64,000 nucleotides of DNA, from NCBI GenBank assembly GCA_033032865.1, contig JAWHQI010000013.1, positions 2,790,001 to 2,854,000 of the forward strand, written 5' to 3'. Below are positions 45,926 through 58,672 of this stretch, piece by piece. The position numbers were made by a program, and so were the translations under genes. Origin of the DNA: Dactylorhiza incarnata. Taxonomy: Eukaryota > Streptophyta > Magnoliopsida > Asparagales > Orchidaceae. Positions within the stretch are counted from its first letter, which is position 1; each line of letters opens with the position of its first letter. The notes beneath the pieces were generated by a model, which did not search any database, had not been told where the DNA came from, and worked only from the letters and a program-made list of their open reading frames with translations.

Positions 45926-46271
45926 ATTATCTAGATTTTATTTCCATGCACCAAAATATTTTGAATAGCATTCTTTAACAGCTTTAACACAAAATATATT
46001 GGAAGGTTCGTTTTTCATAAGAAAGAAACTCTTTGATTCAATTTTTGTTGCTAGCGTCGAGCGGTAGTTTCTACCGCCGACGGTAGCGAAAAAGATTGAT
46101 ATCCTATCTCTTTTAAAAGTATTCTTCAATATAATCTTTTCTGAGATATTAAAATCTATTCTTCTATAAAATATTTCGAAACTTCTTTTATTAACAACCA
46201 TAGTTCTATTAAATATTAAATTTCATACAACCCTTATTCACTCCCCTCTAAGGGTGCTTACAGATCCAACA
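45926..46271 (+). repeat. 5' LTR of L, 3' part
   Basis: Ends CCCTCTAAGGG...GATCCAACA exactly like E's LTR. It contains GCGGTAG...CTACCGCC inverted motifs near 46060-46092. The true 5' end is not seen. Confidence 0.65.
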
Positions 46272-46273
46272 AG

Positions 46274-46284
46274 TGGTATCAGAG
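46274..46284 (+). promoter_or_regulatory. Primer binding site of L (tRNA-iMet)
   Basis: TGGTATCAGAG two bases after the LTR end. Confidence 0.9.
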
Positions 46285-46317
46285 TTAGGTTATTCCAAAA
46301 CGGTCTAACAACCTGGA

Positions 46318-47206
46318 ATGATGACGCTTCATGATCTCGCATCCACTAGAGGGGATAATTTTTATATAAATGAAAAATCATTATCACCACCTTTATCTGA
46401 AGGAAAAAATTATAAATGGTGGAAAATTCTAATGGAAATTTTTCTAAAATCCTTAGATATTGAAGTTTGGAATATTACTTTTAAAATGCCCCCAAGTACT
46501 CTAAATAAAACTGAAATCTTTTAAATGTCAAATCTATGAATAGTCTATATTGTGCACTTGATCAAAATATTTTCAAACTTATTTATACGCTTCCTACTGC
46601 TTATGATGTTTGGAAATTTCTTGAGAATTCTTATAGTCTTCCTTCTACAGATGATGAACCCGAGCAAGTTCTTATGGATCCTAGAGAAGAAACTTATGAA
46701 GACTTGTGTTTGGAAGAAGACAACACATCAAGGGGAAGGGAAGATGGAAACTCATCCAAAAGCATTGTAGGAAATCAAAATCCTTTTTTGTTTGTAATTC
46801 TATTTCAATATTACACTTGCTATAAATTGCTAAACGGAAAATTAAGAAATTGAAAAATGTTAATTGCAATTTACGTTTAGAAAATAAAATTTTAAAAGAA
46901 AAAGTTAATGTAGAATCAATATTTGATGTGTCTAGTTCGCCACCTTGTTCTTTAGTTGAAAATGTTACACCTTGCTTTGATTGCAATATTTTTAAAGAAA
47001 AACTCAAGGTATTTGAAAAAGAGCTATCTATTACAAAAGAGCATAGCAAAAAATTAATAAATGAAAACAATGCTCTATTGGATAAACTAGAATCATTAAA
47101 ATTGTTTGTACAAAAATTTTCAAGCAATAAAAAATCTTTTATTTCTAGTTTATCTTCCAAAGTGTGTAAGACATCTACATGTTTCAAACTTCATAAAACA
47201 TTTACC
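46318..47206 (+). pseudogene. gag: L gag relic
   Basis: Three short open pieces: 46318-46524 (ATG ATG start; YKWWKILMEIFLKSLDIEVWN as in E gag), 46536-46853 (MNSLYCALDQNIFKL, then acidic), and 46850-47209 (coiled-coil C-terminal part, KELSITKEHSKKLINENN). An internal deletion joins capsid to the coiled coil. A later trace near 47497-47520 reads YIWVPKE, the motif after the second knuckle in E. Protease, integrase and RT are absent. Confidence 0.75.
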
Positions 47207-47209
47207 TAG

Positions 47210-50200
47210 TAGAATACTTAATCATGGAAACATGTTAGAGTTCTAATAATGGGAGTGAAAAACACAATATATTTGTAAATCAAAATCCTAATCACTATCA
47301 TTTGCAAAATCTTTTTTCTCGCAACATAAATTTAAATGTTCACAAATTTCCTAAAAGTACTTTTTTGAAAATTATTATGGAAAGTTGAAATATAAGAATA
47401 TGAAACCAAAGTATGAATAGAGGCCCAAAATTAAAGATGAAACATTAACTCTACTTGAATGATCTCATTCAAACTCGTCTCCTCATAAGCCATCACGTTA
47501 TATTTGGGTACCCAAAGAAACCGTCACACTTGGTTCCCTTTGGATACATAAATCTCTTATCCATTAGTATCCAAAATTGGCATGAAGTAGAAACAAATTA
47601 AAAATGAAATACCAATACTCTACTTCATGATATGCTTTATTTCTTTTTTTGTTTTTTGTTTGATTTTGTATTTTTTCTTGAGCCAACATGCTATGGTTAC
47701 TTTATATAGCTTGTGATATGACTTTCTCACATTAAGCCTAAATTCTTTAATAAATCAAACCAAATGAAATTGAATAAAAAGTCATATCATTTTCAAGTGG
47801 CTCTATTCCTTAGTTTCTATGCGTTCTAAATCCATTATCTATAAAAGTCTTATATTATCATTATAAATTGAATACTAAATTTGTTATATGATATTATCAA
47901 GACTAATAAAATAGTTGTCAAAAATGTACTTAAATGAGTATTAGGAGTCTTAGGCTTAAATACAAAGGGCGCAAGTTTTTGCTCATTTTATTTAATATCT
48001 TTGTGTCATTTGATAGCTCCTATCATGTTTAATCATAAGTCATGAAAAATCGGAATCGAAAAATGCAAAAATCATTGCAAATAACCATTAACATCTCACA
48101 ATTAATCTTTCACTATAAATAATTAAAATAAATATGAATAATTTATCATACGATGAAGTAAAAGATAATTTATTTATTTTATGTTTAAATCATCATAAGA
48201 AATAATGATCTTATAAAAATTCTCATAATAAATACAATTGGAATAGTTCCATTGTTTTCATAACTTGCTCTACGTATGAATTATGTCTTGTGTTTGCATG
48301 TATCTCTTTCTTGTCTAAACCTTAGAATCAACATCATACTTATTGAAAATGACTCACAAAGCTTAACCACGTCACTCTAGGTATATGAACATTTAGATTG
48401 AAACTACACGTTGAATACATGCAAATCAATTATATATTTATTCTTTACATAACATTACACCTTGTTACCATAACTCGTCATTCTAGCATCATCTCTTACT
48501 ATAAGTATAAATCAATGTTTATGCTAGTTATATCATGTCATGTTATGTTAAAGAAAAAATAGAATAATAAACTAACCTCATTTTGAAAATCATGAAAATT
48601 ATTTTGGCTTTAAATCAACTAACCTCATTTCAAAAATTCCTAAAAATAAACCCATAATCTATAAACTGGTATTTTTGATCTAAACACTTAGAATATTCAT
48701 GATCATTCACCCACATTATGTGTCTCACAATAGCGAGGACGTAGGATTGTGTGCATTAGAGGTCTAACCTCTAAGTCATGTCTTGTCCTTAACCGGGGAA
48801 GGGTTCCAGCGAGGCACTGGGGGGAAAGAGTGCTAGGTTGAGCGTCATCTTTTGTATGCATATGGGATTAACACCCCAACCTAATGGCATGTATGCAGCT
48901 CCTCATGCCCATCCGTCACTTAGTACGGGGCTAGAGTGTAGATATGTAATTAGGGTATTTTGATCTTAGACATACTTATATTATATGCATTGCATGAAAA
49001 TTATTTCACTCTTTATGATCATTTCACTCTTTATGAACATTTCACTCATGCATATTTTGTTCATATATGTTATCTTATGTTTTTCATACTATATACTCTT
49101 TAGACTTTCATGATTTTGAAAAACAAAAGTATTCTGAAAAAGTATTTTGACACCTTATGCCAAAAATCTTTTATCCGCATCTTTCACATTATTATTCAAA
49201 ACTCTTTCCAATACATGGTGTCTCTTATCTTAGAAAACAAGAATCAAGAAAAATCAGAACAAAAAATTATCCAAAATCATGTTTTCTAAGCAAAATACCA
49301 AATCTTTGTTCCTAGCACCACGCGATAGTACTAGCGCTTGCGGTAGCATAAAATTAAGAAAGATCATTATACTTATATGCTTTTAACATACTTCTAGGTT
49401 TTCCATAAAACTATATTTAAAAAAAATCAATGCAAAATTACAAAACAATTTCAAAGAACAAAAATATGTTTTTCTTATTGTTTCTTTATGTGTGTTTACT
49501 ATTTTATATTTTTTATTAAAAAAATCAAAACTTAAGAAAACTGATTGTTATTCATTGAAATGTTTCAAGTATGATTAGGTTTATCTTTTCAGAATTAAAA
49601 TACAATGGTAAATTATTTATTTCAAATTTCTTAAAACATTGTTTTATGTCATGCTTTGAACATTATCTTGTAATGTGCAATGAAAATGATCATAGAAATC
49701 ATGTGTGGAATTGCTTAGCATGCCTCTAAGTATGAGTAATATTTTATATTTGATAATGATTTACTCACTCACCTCTTTGATAATCTACATATGATTTTAA
49801 TTTTACTATTGCATGATTGTGTAGTGTAACTACTTAACATTATTAGATGTGTGCTTAGTTTACCTACACCTCATAAAAATCTTTTTCATGCACCCATATT
49901 TGAAGAAGTGTGTTTCAATCAAAAACTTTTTTTTGCAAAAATAAGTGAATTGGAGCCTTTATCATTAAGCTAAAACCAAATAAATAATTGACAAAGATAA
50001 CTCCACCAAACACTACTCACCCTCTTGATAAATCTTAATGAGCATTATGAGGTTGAGCACCTTGGAGAGAATTGTAAAGTGTCTTGTGCAAACAATTTTT
50101 ATATACTATTTCTTCTTGCACATCGGGTCACAAACGAATAAATAAAAGATAAAATATATGTGATCACTCAAGCACAACTTTGCACCCTGATAAATCTTAA

Positions 50201-51358
50201 TGAGCATTGTGTGTGTAGAGCACATTGAGAGTTGTATTATTTCTATGTGCATTGAAATCAAATATAGCCTTGTGGGTGGAAGTAATTCTAAAAACGCATT
50301 TTAATGTTGTGTTTATTCCATTATACATGTCATGTGTTTTGATTAAATCATTTGTATACTCTTATCAAAAACACTACTTGTACACATCATTATCTATTAT
50401 AAACCTTTTATTCATGAGTATTGGACTTTAATGCATATCTACAGGCCTTTTCTACAATTTTTAGTAAATGCATTGGATAACTTTGCATGATCTCTACAAT
50501 GTATAAGTATACTTGAATTGCGAATTTAAAACATTGTAGTTTCTTATCTTGACTTGATAAATTACAATCATACATGAATTATTTTTTCGTGTACCTCAAG
50601 CATATCTTGGATTTCAAATTCAAAATATTTTCTTTCAAACACTAACACTCTTATTCATTTTCAATACTTGCAAAATTTCAAAAAGGATGTTTATTTTAAG
50701 AATGTTTATTATATTTGAACTTATCTTCTACTACGCCTTGTATACTCAATCTTGCTTATTTACTTTCTAAACAAGTGCTATTATATTTTGATAACAAATG
50801 ATAGTGTGATCATTTCCTTCAATTACTAAGACATCTATTTTCTACTACAATAAAACTCTTACTCATTAACTATGCTTCAAACTCCTATAAAGATGTTTAT
50901 TTATCAAGAAACATGTTTTTCACTATCCTTCCTACTTGTACGCTCAATCATTAATATTTTCTTATCCAACAAGTGGTATTACTTTCTTAACTAATGATAC
51001 TTCATTCTTACTCTAAACTTCCTACAAAAGGAGGAGAATAACTAAGTAATTCGAACTTCATCCTTTACTCACTCTCCATGAAATATCACTAAGTCATAAC
51101 TCCTTGTCATGCTTTTTTCCTTCTCTCCATCCTCTTTTGATAATATCAAATAGGGGAGAATAACTTTGAAAAAAATTCACACTTAAGAGAAGTAAAATAC
51201 AGAGGATGCTGCGATGTAGAGGGAGCACTCATATAGGGGGAGCATCTATATAGGGGGAGCATATCCATACTATCACGCTTAACCTTTACTATAAACACAT
51301 TTCTTATATTTGAATGATTTCTTTCTAAGAGGATTTGTTATTATCAAAAGGAGAAGAT
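47210..51358 (+). other. L 3' non-coding region and polypurine tracts
   Basis: About 4.1 kb, very AT-rich, with no gene. Conserved with E's 3' region around CATGCCTCTAAGTATGAG (49719) and ATCTTAATGAGCAT (50030). A slightly GC-richer block lies at 48700-48960. AGGGGGAGC-type tracts lie at 51217-51262 and the LTR-adjacent purine tract AAAAGGAGAAGAT at 51346-51358. Confidence 0.65.
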
Positions 51359-51650
51359 TGTTCGAACATGTTTTTCACATCTCTTGGTTTGAGAATAACA
51401 AATCTCATTCTATTTGATCATACTTGTCATATGTTTATAGTGTGCAGGAACTTCTGCTTTCAATCCCCTATGAGTACGAAAAAGAAAGACAATGATTCCC
51501 TATCAGATCAATACTCTGCTGCTACCGCTGGCGGTAGCTTCTACATACTTGAAAACATCGTCAAGAAGGAAACATCGTCGAGAAAGGAATGTCGTCGGGA
51601 CTCATATATAGCAAGTTCTACCGCGGAGCGTTAACTCTATCGTCGGGCGG
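51359..51650 (+). repeat. 3' LTR of L, truncated by X2
   Basis: Starts TGTTCGAACATG, comparable with TGTTGGAGCATG of E. It contains the palindrome GCTACCGCTGGCGGTAGC (51521-51538). X2 begins at 51651. Confidence 0.7.
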
Positions 51651-51980
51651 TGTTTGTCCGGAAAGCCCGCGACCTCCTCTTGCTGGTCAAATTTTTCGGT
51701 CTCAGCGGTCTCAGTTTCGGTGACCGTCCAGATCGTCAGCTGCCTCCTCAACCGGAATTTTCTAAGTACCAAGCGGTCAAGACAGTGTGAGACCGCCAGC
51801 TTAAGCGGTCTGATCGTTTTCCTTATTTTTGTTATTTGTACCCCATTTCCCTGCCCCGGCTCTCCTGTACCCCGGGCAGCCCGTAGTTTTCAGTTCTGCC
51901 CGTTTGGGCAGCCCCCTCGTCTATAAATAGAGGGGTAGGGGTACCAGAAAAGGGACCTTTGCTCCGAGGCTCCAGCTTAC
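51651..51980 (+). repeat. 5' LTR of Tat-like element X2, part before E
   Basis: TGTTTGTCCGG... matches X1's LTR (16217-16699). A CTGCCCGTTTGGGCAG hairpin (51896-51911) precedes the TATA box CTATAAATAG (51921-51930). It is interrupted by E after CTTAC. Confidence 0.85.
51976..51980. repeat. Target site duplication CTTAC, left copy (E)
   Basis: Exact copy at 63122-63126. Confidence 0.93.
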
Positions 51981-53268
51981 TGTTGGAGCATGCGTTTTGC
52001 ACTCCTCCGGTTTGATAATAACAAAGTCCCATTTGTATTTGATTTTATTTTTATCAATGGTGTGCAGATAACAGGTATGAGATGTTCACATTTCTGCTGG
52101 AGCTAAAATTGAATGTGGGAAAATTTCACTGTCGGAAAATTCCGAAAGCCACTGTCACCCAGGCGACAGCAGAGAAGTTACAACTACTTCCCTCCACGGC
52201 AGATCGACGAAAGACAGTTTTGCGCTGTCGGAATTCCGACAGCGATGTCGCCCAGGCGACAGCTCGGCGGTTACAACAACTGCCCACGTCTCCACACACG
52301 ACCGACAGTTTTGCACTGTCGGAAATCCGACATCGATGTCGCCCAGGCGACAGCTCGACGGTTACACCAACTGCCCACGACTCCACCCACGACGGCACTC
52401 CAGCGGCAGTTTAGCACTGTCGGAAAATTCCGACAGTCACTGTCGCCTAGGCGACAGTGAATTTCTATAAATTGGTTCCTTTGGTTCGTGCATTCCAAGC
52501 TTTTGAGAATTCCAGTCCCTTCCTGAGTGCATACGAACCAGAGAGCTCCAGAACCTCCTCAACTCCCATTTGTGCAAAGAAGGATTGAAGATTGAAGACG
52601 AGATCGGGCGCGCTTCTACATCATCAATCATCTCGAGGCTTCAACAATCCGTTCAGAGATCTGATTTTCTAGGGAGTTGTTCTTTTCATATTGTATTTTC
52701 ATTCACATATTTTTCATTTTGTATTGGTAGGGGAAATCGTCGTCTTGCGTGCGGCGTCTAAGTCCTTGCGCGGCTTAGGGGAAAATCGCTTCCTTGTGCG
52801 GAGCGTCCAAGTCCTTGCGTGGCTTGGTGGGAAATCGTGGCATTGTGTGCTACGTCTAGATCTTGGGAAGATCTAGAGGATAGGCTTAGGCTTGGTCTTG
52901 GGAGAGACAAGTGATAGCCTTCCGATCCTTGGGTGAAGGATTGGTAAACCAAAATTATTGTATTTTTTTATTATCATAATTGTGCCTTGATCTTAAGCAT
53001 TGTTAAGATCATTTTTATTGTATGCAAATTTCATGATTAATATAATTATGCTCTTTTCACTAATTGCAAATTTGTCTGCTTAAATCTTTATCTTAGAAAT
53101 TTGTGTTTGGTTAAATACAAAAATTACATTGGTTTAAAATTATTTATAAGTAACTTTTTAGTAAAGTAAAATCTCTTTAAAAAATTACTAAGTAAAAATT
53201 TAATTTTTAAACACACCCTTATTCACCCCCCCCCCCCCCCCCCTCTAAGGGCGTCACACGATCCAACA
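51981..53268 (+). repeat. 5' LTR of E
   Basis: TGTTGGAGCATGCG...GATCCAACA. About five pairs of palindromes (CTGTCGGAAAATTCCGACAG type and CTGTCGCCCAGGCGACAG type) lie at 52125-52457. The last pair (52417-52436, 52440-52457) sits just before the TATA box CTATAAATT (52465-52473). A C-tract lies at 53226-53243. Confidence 0.95.
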
Positions 53269-53270
53269 AG

Positions 53271-53282
53271 TGGTATCAGAGC
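53271..53282 (+). promoter_or_regulatory. Primer binding site of E (tRNA-iMet)
   Basis: TGGTATCAGAGC two bases after the LTR. Confidence 0.95.
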
Positions 53283-53318
53283 GTAGGTTACTCCAAAACG
53301 GTTTTACCACCGGGAGTA

Positions 53319-55085
53319 ATAGCGCACAACGATCACGCGTTCGTTGAGGGGCAAGGAATTAGTAGGCCACCACTTTTCACGGGCACAGACTATAATTATT
53401 GGAAAACACGTATGCGTTGTTTTCTAATTGCGCTAGATATAGAAGTCTGGAATATGGTAGAATCTAGTTACACTTCTCCAACAATTGTTGTAGGAGATGT
53501 AACTATGGATAAGCCCAAAGATAAGTGGGATGATAATGATAAATTAAGATGTAAGAACAATGCAAAAGCCATGAATGCTTTATTTTGCGCACTAGATCGC
53601 ACTGAATTTAATAGAGTTTGTGCTTGTAATTCTGCATTTGAAATTTGGAATTTATTAGAAATCACTCATGAAGGTACTTCGCAGGTAAAGGATTCAAAGC
53701 TTTTTCAACTGGAATCTGAATTTGAAAGGTTCAAAATGGAGGTAGATGAAGAGATTGATACAATGTACACACGGTTTACAAAAATCGTGAACGACTCAAA
53801 GGTGCTAGGAAAGGTGTTCTCAAATGGAGATTTGGTAAGGAAAATCTTAAGATCACTTCCCCCGAAGTTCAATCCTAAAGTGACTGCAATTTCCGAGTCA
53901 CATGATCTTAAGACCTTACAATTGGAGAGCCTCATTGAAAACTTGAAAACTCATGAAGTTGAATTAAAAATTCAACAACAAGAGTATATGGAGCCAAGGA
54001 AGAAGGGACTGGCTCTAAGATCAAAGAAGGAAGAAACTAGTGATTCTGAGGAGGATGAAGAAGATGAGGAAAGTTTATTTGTTAAAAAATTTAGAAAATT
54101 TATGAAAAATCCGGAGAGAAGAAATTCGTTTAAGAAGAATTTTAAGAAGGAGACTTTTAGGAAGAAAAAAGGAAAGGAGGGCGATGAGGAGGAAGAGAGA
54201 CCGCCACCGGAGTGCTATCACTGCAAGAAGTTAGGACACATTCGAAGCAAGTGTCCAAAGTACTTGAAAGAACTTAAAGAAAAGAAGCACAAAGGGTCGA
54301 AGAAGGTGTTGAAGGCGGAAACCTGGGATGATACTACTTCTGAGGATGCAAGCAGTTCCGACTCAAGTAAAGAGGAGGAGGCCAACATATGCTTAATGGG
54401 AAAGAGCGTCATATCTGATGACGAATGCAGTGTCCAAAGCGACACTGAGGTAACTCCTCCAACTTATGATGAATTGTTTTCTGAATTTTTAAAGACTTGC
54501 AAATTTTTTGAAAAAAGTTTAAAAGATAATGATCTTCTAAAATCTGAAAATGGAATTTTACTTAAAGAAAACAAAAAATTGTTAAATGAAATTAAGACTA
54601 TTGGAAAAAGAGATATTTCTTGCCAAGAGTGTGATCACTTTTTGGGAAGAATTAAGGAACTTGAAGAATCTCTTTCCAAATCTCATTCTACAATAAAAGT
54701 ACTTACTAAAAAGAATGATATTTTAGAGAGAGATCTGAAATCTTCAATTTCCATAGTCCATGAGGGAAAGAAATCTTTTGAACGGAGATGCGTAAATCTA
54801 GTATCCGAGAATACAAAAATGAGACACCAGATTCATGACTTAACACTAGCCATGAAAAAATTTGGAATGGGCCGAAGATCACTGGATATGATCTTAGGAT
54901 ACCAACGCCATGGATCTGGAAGGTTTGGGCTCGGATACACATCTGGAAGCTGTCGCCCGGCGACAACCACTGTCGCCGGCGACAGTGAAAAGTCCAGAAA
55001 ATTCACTTTTAAAAATTCTAAAATTAATGAAATATCAAATACTGCATCCTCATCCAGTAAAAGTCCAGAAAAGTTACTCTTCTAA
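53319..55085 (+). pseudogene. gag: E gag with CCHC knuckle; start codon lost
   Basis: The open frame extends upstream of the first ATG (53412). Alignment with L's start places the original initiator at 53319-53321, where E has ATA. Capsid: RPPLFTGTDYNYWK, DIEVWNM, MNALFCALD, then a helical region, acid/Lys-rich stretch, CCHC knuckle CYHCKKLGHIRSKC (near 54212-54253), and a coiled-coil tail to GLGYTSG. After this the coding sense moves to the +1 frame near a palindrome pair at 54948-54986; the gag frame stops at 55083-55085. Confidence 0.88.
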
Positions 55086-56877
55086 ATACATTACTTGTGC
55101 CAAATGCAATAGATTTGGTCACACTACGGACTCTTGCTGGAAGGAAGGAAAAAGCAAAATTAAACAAATCTGGGTGCCTAAGGCTTCTACCTATATTATG
55201 GGTGGAACCACTTGGGTAACCAGATCTTTACTCACCTCTTCTTTCTAGGTGTGTTGGCAGGCTAAGGACAAAGAAGACGTGTGGTACTTGGACTCGGGTT
55301 GTTCAAAGCACATGACGGGCAATAAAGAGAAGTTCCTTAGCCTGGAGATGAAGAAAGGAGGAGTTGTTACATTCGGTGACAATGGAAAAGGAAAAATCAT
55401 CGGCATCGGTGTTGTGGGTAACGAAAATTTTTCAATTTCAAATGTTTTATTTGTAGAAGGATTAAAGCATAATTTGATTTCTATTAGTCAATTATGTGAT
55501 AAGGGTTTAAATGTTTTATTTGAATCTTCTACAAATTTGTGCAAAATTATTAATTCCAAAACAAATGAAATTGTTTTTACCGCACCTAGATGTCATAATG
55601 TATATATGATTAAATTTCTTGATTTTTCAAATTCTACTTTGAAATATTTTCTATCAAAAAATGATGAATTAGATTTATGGCATAGGCGACTTGGACATGC
55701 TAGTGCCAAGTTAATTTCAAAACTTTCAAAAGATAAATTAATTAAAGGTTTACCTTCGCTAAATGGAAATTTATCTTCTTCACTATGTGTGTCTTGCCAA
55801 AAAGGAAAATTTTCAAAATCATCTTTCAAAAGTAAAAACATTATTTCTACCAATAGGCCACTTCAATTAATACATATGGACTTATTTGGGCCAATTGGAA
55901 TTTCTAGCTTAAGAGGTAGAAAATACACATTTGTTTTGATTGATGATTATTCTCGTTTTTGTTGGACTTTATTTCTAACCTCCAAATCCGAAGCATTTTC
56001 AGAATTTTCAAAATTATGTTTGCGTATCCAAAATGAATTTGAGTTAAAAATTAAACGCATACGATCGGATCATGGAGGAGAATTTGAAAATGAAAAGTTT
56101 ATTTCTTTTTGTACGGAGTTAGGAATTAAACATGAATTTTCCGCTCCACGCACACCACAGCAAAATGGTGTAGTAGAGAGGAAAAATAGAACTCTTCAAG
56201 AGTTAGCCCGTACAATGTTATCTGAATTCAAATTACCAAAATCTTTTTGGGCTGAAGCGGTTAGCACGGCATGTTATGTAATTAATAGAGTAATGCTTCG
56301 CCCTATTTTAAAATTAACCCCTTATGAATTAATTTTTAATAAACAACCAAATGTTTCTTATTTCAAAGTTTTTGGCTGTAAATGTTTTATTTTGAATTCT
56401 AAAGATTCCTTAGGAAAATTTGATGAAAAATGTGATGAAGGTATTTTTATTGGCTATTCTTCAACTAGTAAAGCTTATAGAATTTTTAATAAAAGAACAA
56501 AAATAGTTGAAGAATCTATTCATGTTAGGTTTGATGAGTTTGCTTCATGTGTAGAAAAGAAAATTACAGGAAAAGAAGATGAACTCCTTCCCACGGTGGA
56601 GAATGATGAAGAAGAACTTGGAGAAAATAAAGAAGAAAAAGAAGAAGAAAGAGAAGAAGAAAGAGGAGAAGAAGATAGAGAAGAAGAAGAAAGAGAAGGA
56701 TATGTGCCTCCAAGTGAATTGAGATTCTCTAAGGATCATCCAAAGGAGCTTATCATTGGAGATCCGCAAAAAGGGGTTAGTACTCGTTCATCACTACATG
56801 TTTTATTTTCAAACCTTTGTTTTGTTTCTGAAATAGAACCAAAAGATGTTTCCACCGCTTTAAATGATGAATTTTAG
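55086..56877 (+). pseudogene. pol: E second knuckle, protease and integrase
   Basis: This frame is open from about 54910. It has a second knuckle CAKCNRFGHTTDSC (near 55099-55140) and KQIWVPK, then TAG at 55246-55248. It continues with protease VWYLDSGCSKHMTG (Asp-Ser-Gly), LWHRRLGHASAK and CVSCQKGKFSK (HHCC finger), MDLFGPIG, IRSDHGGEFEN and TPQQNGVVERK (DD35E), a VFGCKCF/IFIGYSS block and a Glu-rich linker. It ends at TAG 56875-56877, where Trp is expected. It would process the polyprotein and insert the cDNA. Confidence 0.92.
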
Positions 56878-58365
56878 TTTTTAGCTATGAATGAAGAACT
56901 TAATCAATTTGAACGTAATAAGGTTTGGAATCTTGTAGAACGATCAAAAAATCGTCTTGTAGTTGGTGTTAAGTGGATTTTTAAAAATAAAATGGATAAT
57001 GAATCTAGAATTGTTAGAAATAAAGCCAGATTAGTTGCAAAAGGTTATGCACAAATTGAAGGGGTAAATTTTGATGAAACTTTTGCACCCGTAGCAAGAT
57101 TAGAAGCGGTTAAAATATTTCTTGCATTTGCTTGTTTTAAAAGATTTAAATTATATCAAATGGATGTCAAAACCGCATTTTTAAACGGGTATATAAAAGA
57201 AGAAGTTTATGTAGAACAACCCCCTGGCTTTATAAATGAGAAATATCCAAATTATGTTTATAAATTAGATAAAGCGCTTTATGGATTAAAACAAGCGCCT
57301 CGTGCTTGGTATGATCGATTAACTCAATATTTGTTAAAGCACGATTATAAAATAGGAAGTGCTGATTCTACACTCTTCATTAAGCAAATTGATCATGATT
57401 TAGTTATTTTACAAATTTATGTTGATGATATTATTTTTGGAGCCACTAATGAAGAGTTGTGTAATGAAGTAGTTGAAATTATGAAAAATGAATTTGAAAT
57501 GAGTATGGTTGGAGAACTTTCATATTTTTTAGGTTTTCAAATTACACAAAAACATGATGGTATTTTTATATGTCAAACCAAATATAATCATGATATGTTA
57601 AAAAGATTTGGATTTGAAAACCTTAAGCATGCAAACACTCCTATGAGTACTTCACTAAAATTAGGAAAAGATGAAAGTGGTGTTTCAATTGAACAAACCC
57701 TTTATAGAAGTATGATAGGGTCTTTATTGTATTTAACCGCATCTAGACCTGATATTATGTTTGTCGTTTGTTTATGTGCTAGATTTCAAGCTAATCCTAA
57801 AGAGTCACATTTAAAAGCGGTGAAACGTATCTTTAGATATCTCATAGAAACATCAAAATTAGGCTTATGGTATCCTCATAATGATTCTTTTATTTTGCAT
57901 GGTTTTTCGGATTCTGATTATGCGGGATGTTCTTTAGATAGGAAAAGCACTAGTGGCACTTGTCACTTTATCGGCCCTTCACTTATTTCATGGTCGAGTA
58001 GGAAACAGAATTCTGTTGCCCTCTCAACTACCGAGGCCGAATATATTGCACTAGGTAGTTGTTGTGCCCAAGCTCTTTGGATGTCACAAACATTAGAAGA
58101 TTTTGGCATGCAACAAAGTAATGTAGAATTAAAGTGTGACAATAAAAGTGCTATAGACTTAACTAACAATCCCGTATTACATTCTAGATCTAAGCATATA
58201 GATGTCCGACATCATTTTATAAGGGATCATATTAAGAAGGGTAATATAAAAATCAACTTTATAGGCACGGAAAATCAACTAGCGGATATATTCACTAAGC
58301 CGTTACCGGATTCCCGTTTTTCTATGCTTAGGCTAGAATTGGGAATTCTAGACATTTCACAATGA
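56878..58365 (+). pseudogene. pol: E reverse transcriptase and RNase H
   Basis: Same frame, intact to the natural stop at 58363-58365. [44 protein letters not shown] and the catalytic [10 protein letters not shown] (near 57415-57444). RNase [49 protein letters not shown] and [14 protein letters not shown], ending [12 protein letters not shown]. The motif forms are those of SIRE-type elements. It depends on readthrough or repair of the TAG at 56875. Confidence 0.93.
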
Positions 58366-58672
58366 ATATATCACTATTTAAAGCCTATAAAATTTAAAAA
58401 AAAAATTATCACAAAACATAAACAATGTACAAAGAAAAAGCCAAAATCTTAAAAATCAAAACATAAAATTTCAAAAGACTCAACAAAAATTCAACATCAT
58501 TCATACTACATCAATATTGTTCAAATAAAAAACAGTAGAAACAACTTAAGGATCAAGTTCATTAAACAAAAGCAGAAATTTAAAGAAGTTCACTGTCGCC
58601 CAGGCGACAGTGGATGTCGGAATTTTCCGACATCGCCCAGCAGCAGCCGCAACATTAAACTACTCTGAATCA
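58366..58672. other. Spacer between E pol and antisense ORF, with palindromes
   Basis: AT-rich, then a palindrome pair (GTCGCCCAGGCGAC near 58595-58609 and TGTCGGAATTTTCCGACA at 58616-58633) just beyond the antisense stop. No other feature. Confidence 0.7.

Larger units (their letters stand above)
45926..51650 (+). mobile_element. L: decayed Sirevirus-like copia element
   Basis: Partial 5' LTR (about 45926-46271), primer site 46274-46284, gag relic, long non-coding 3' region, purine tracts, and a 3' LTR start at 51359 truncated by X2 at 51651. No pol remains. Its 3' region is homologous to that of E (for example 49700-50100 with 60690-61100). Confidence 0.75.

Noticed and set aside
51832..52498. 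Several 60-115 codon ORFs at 51.8-52.5 kb and again at 61.9-62.3 kb
   Set aside because: They lie inside LTRs, are repeated in both LTRs of E, and arise from palindromes and promoter sequence.
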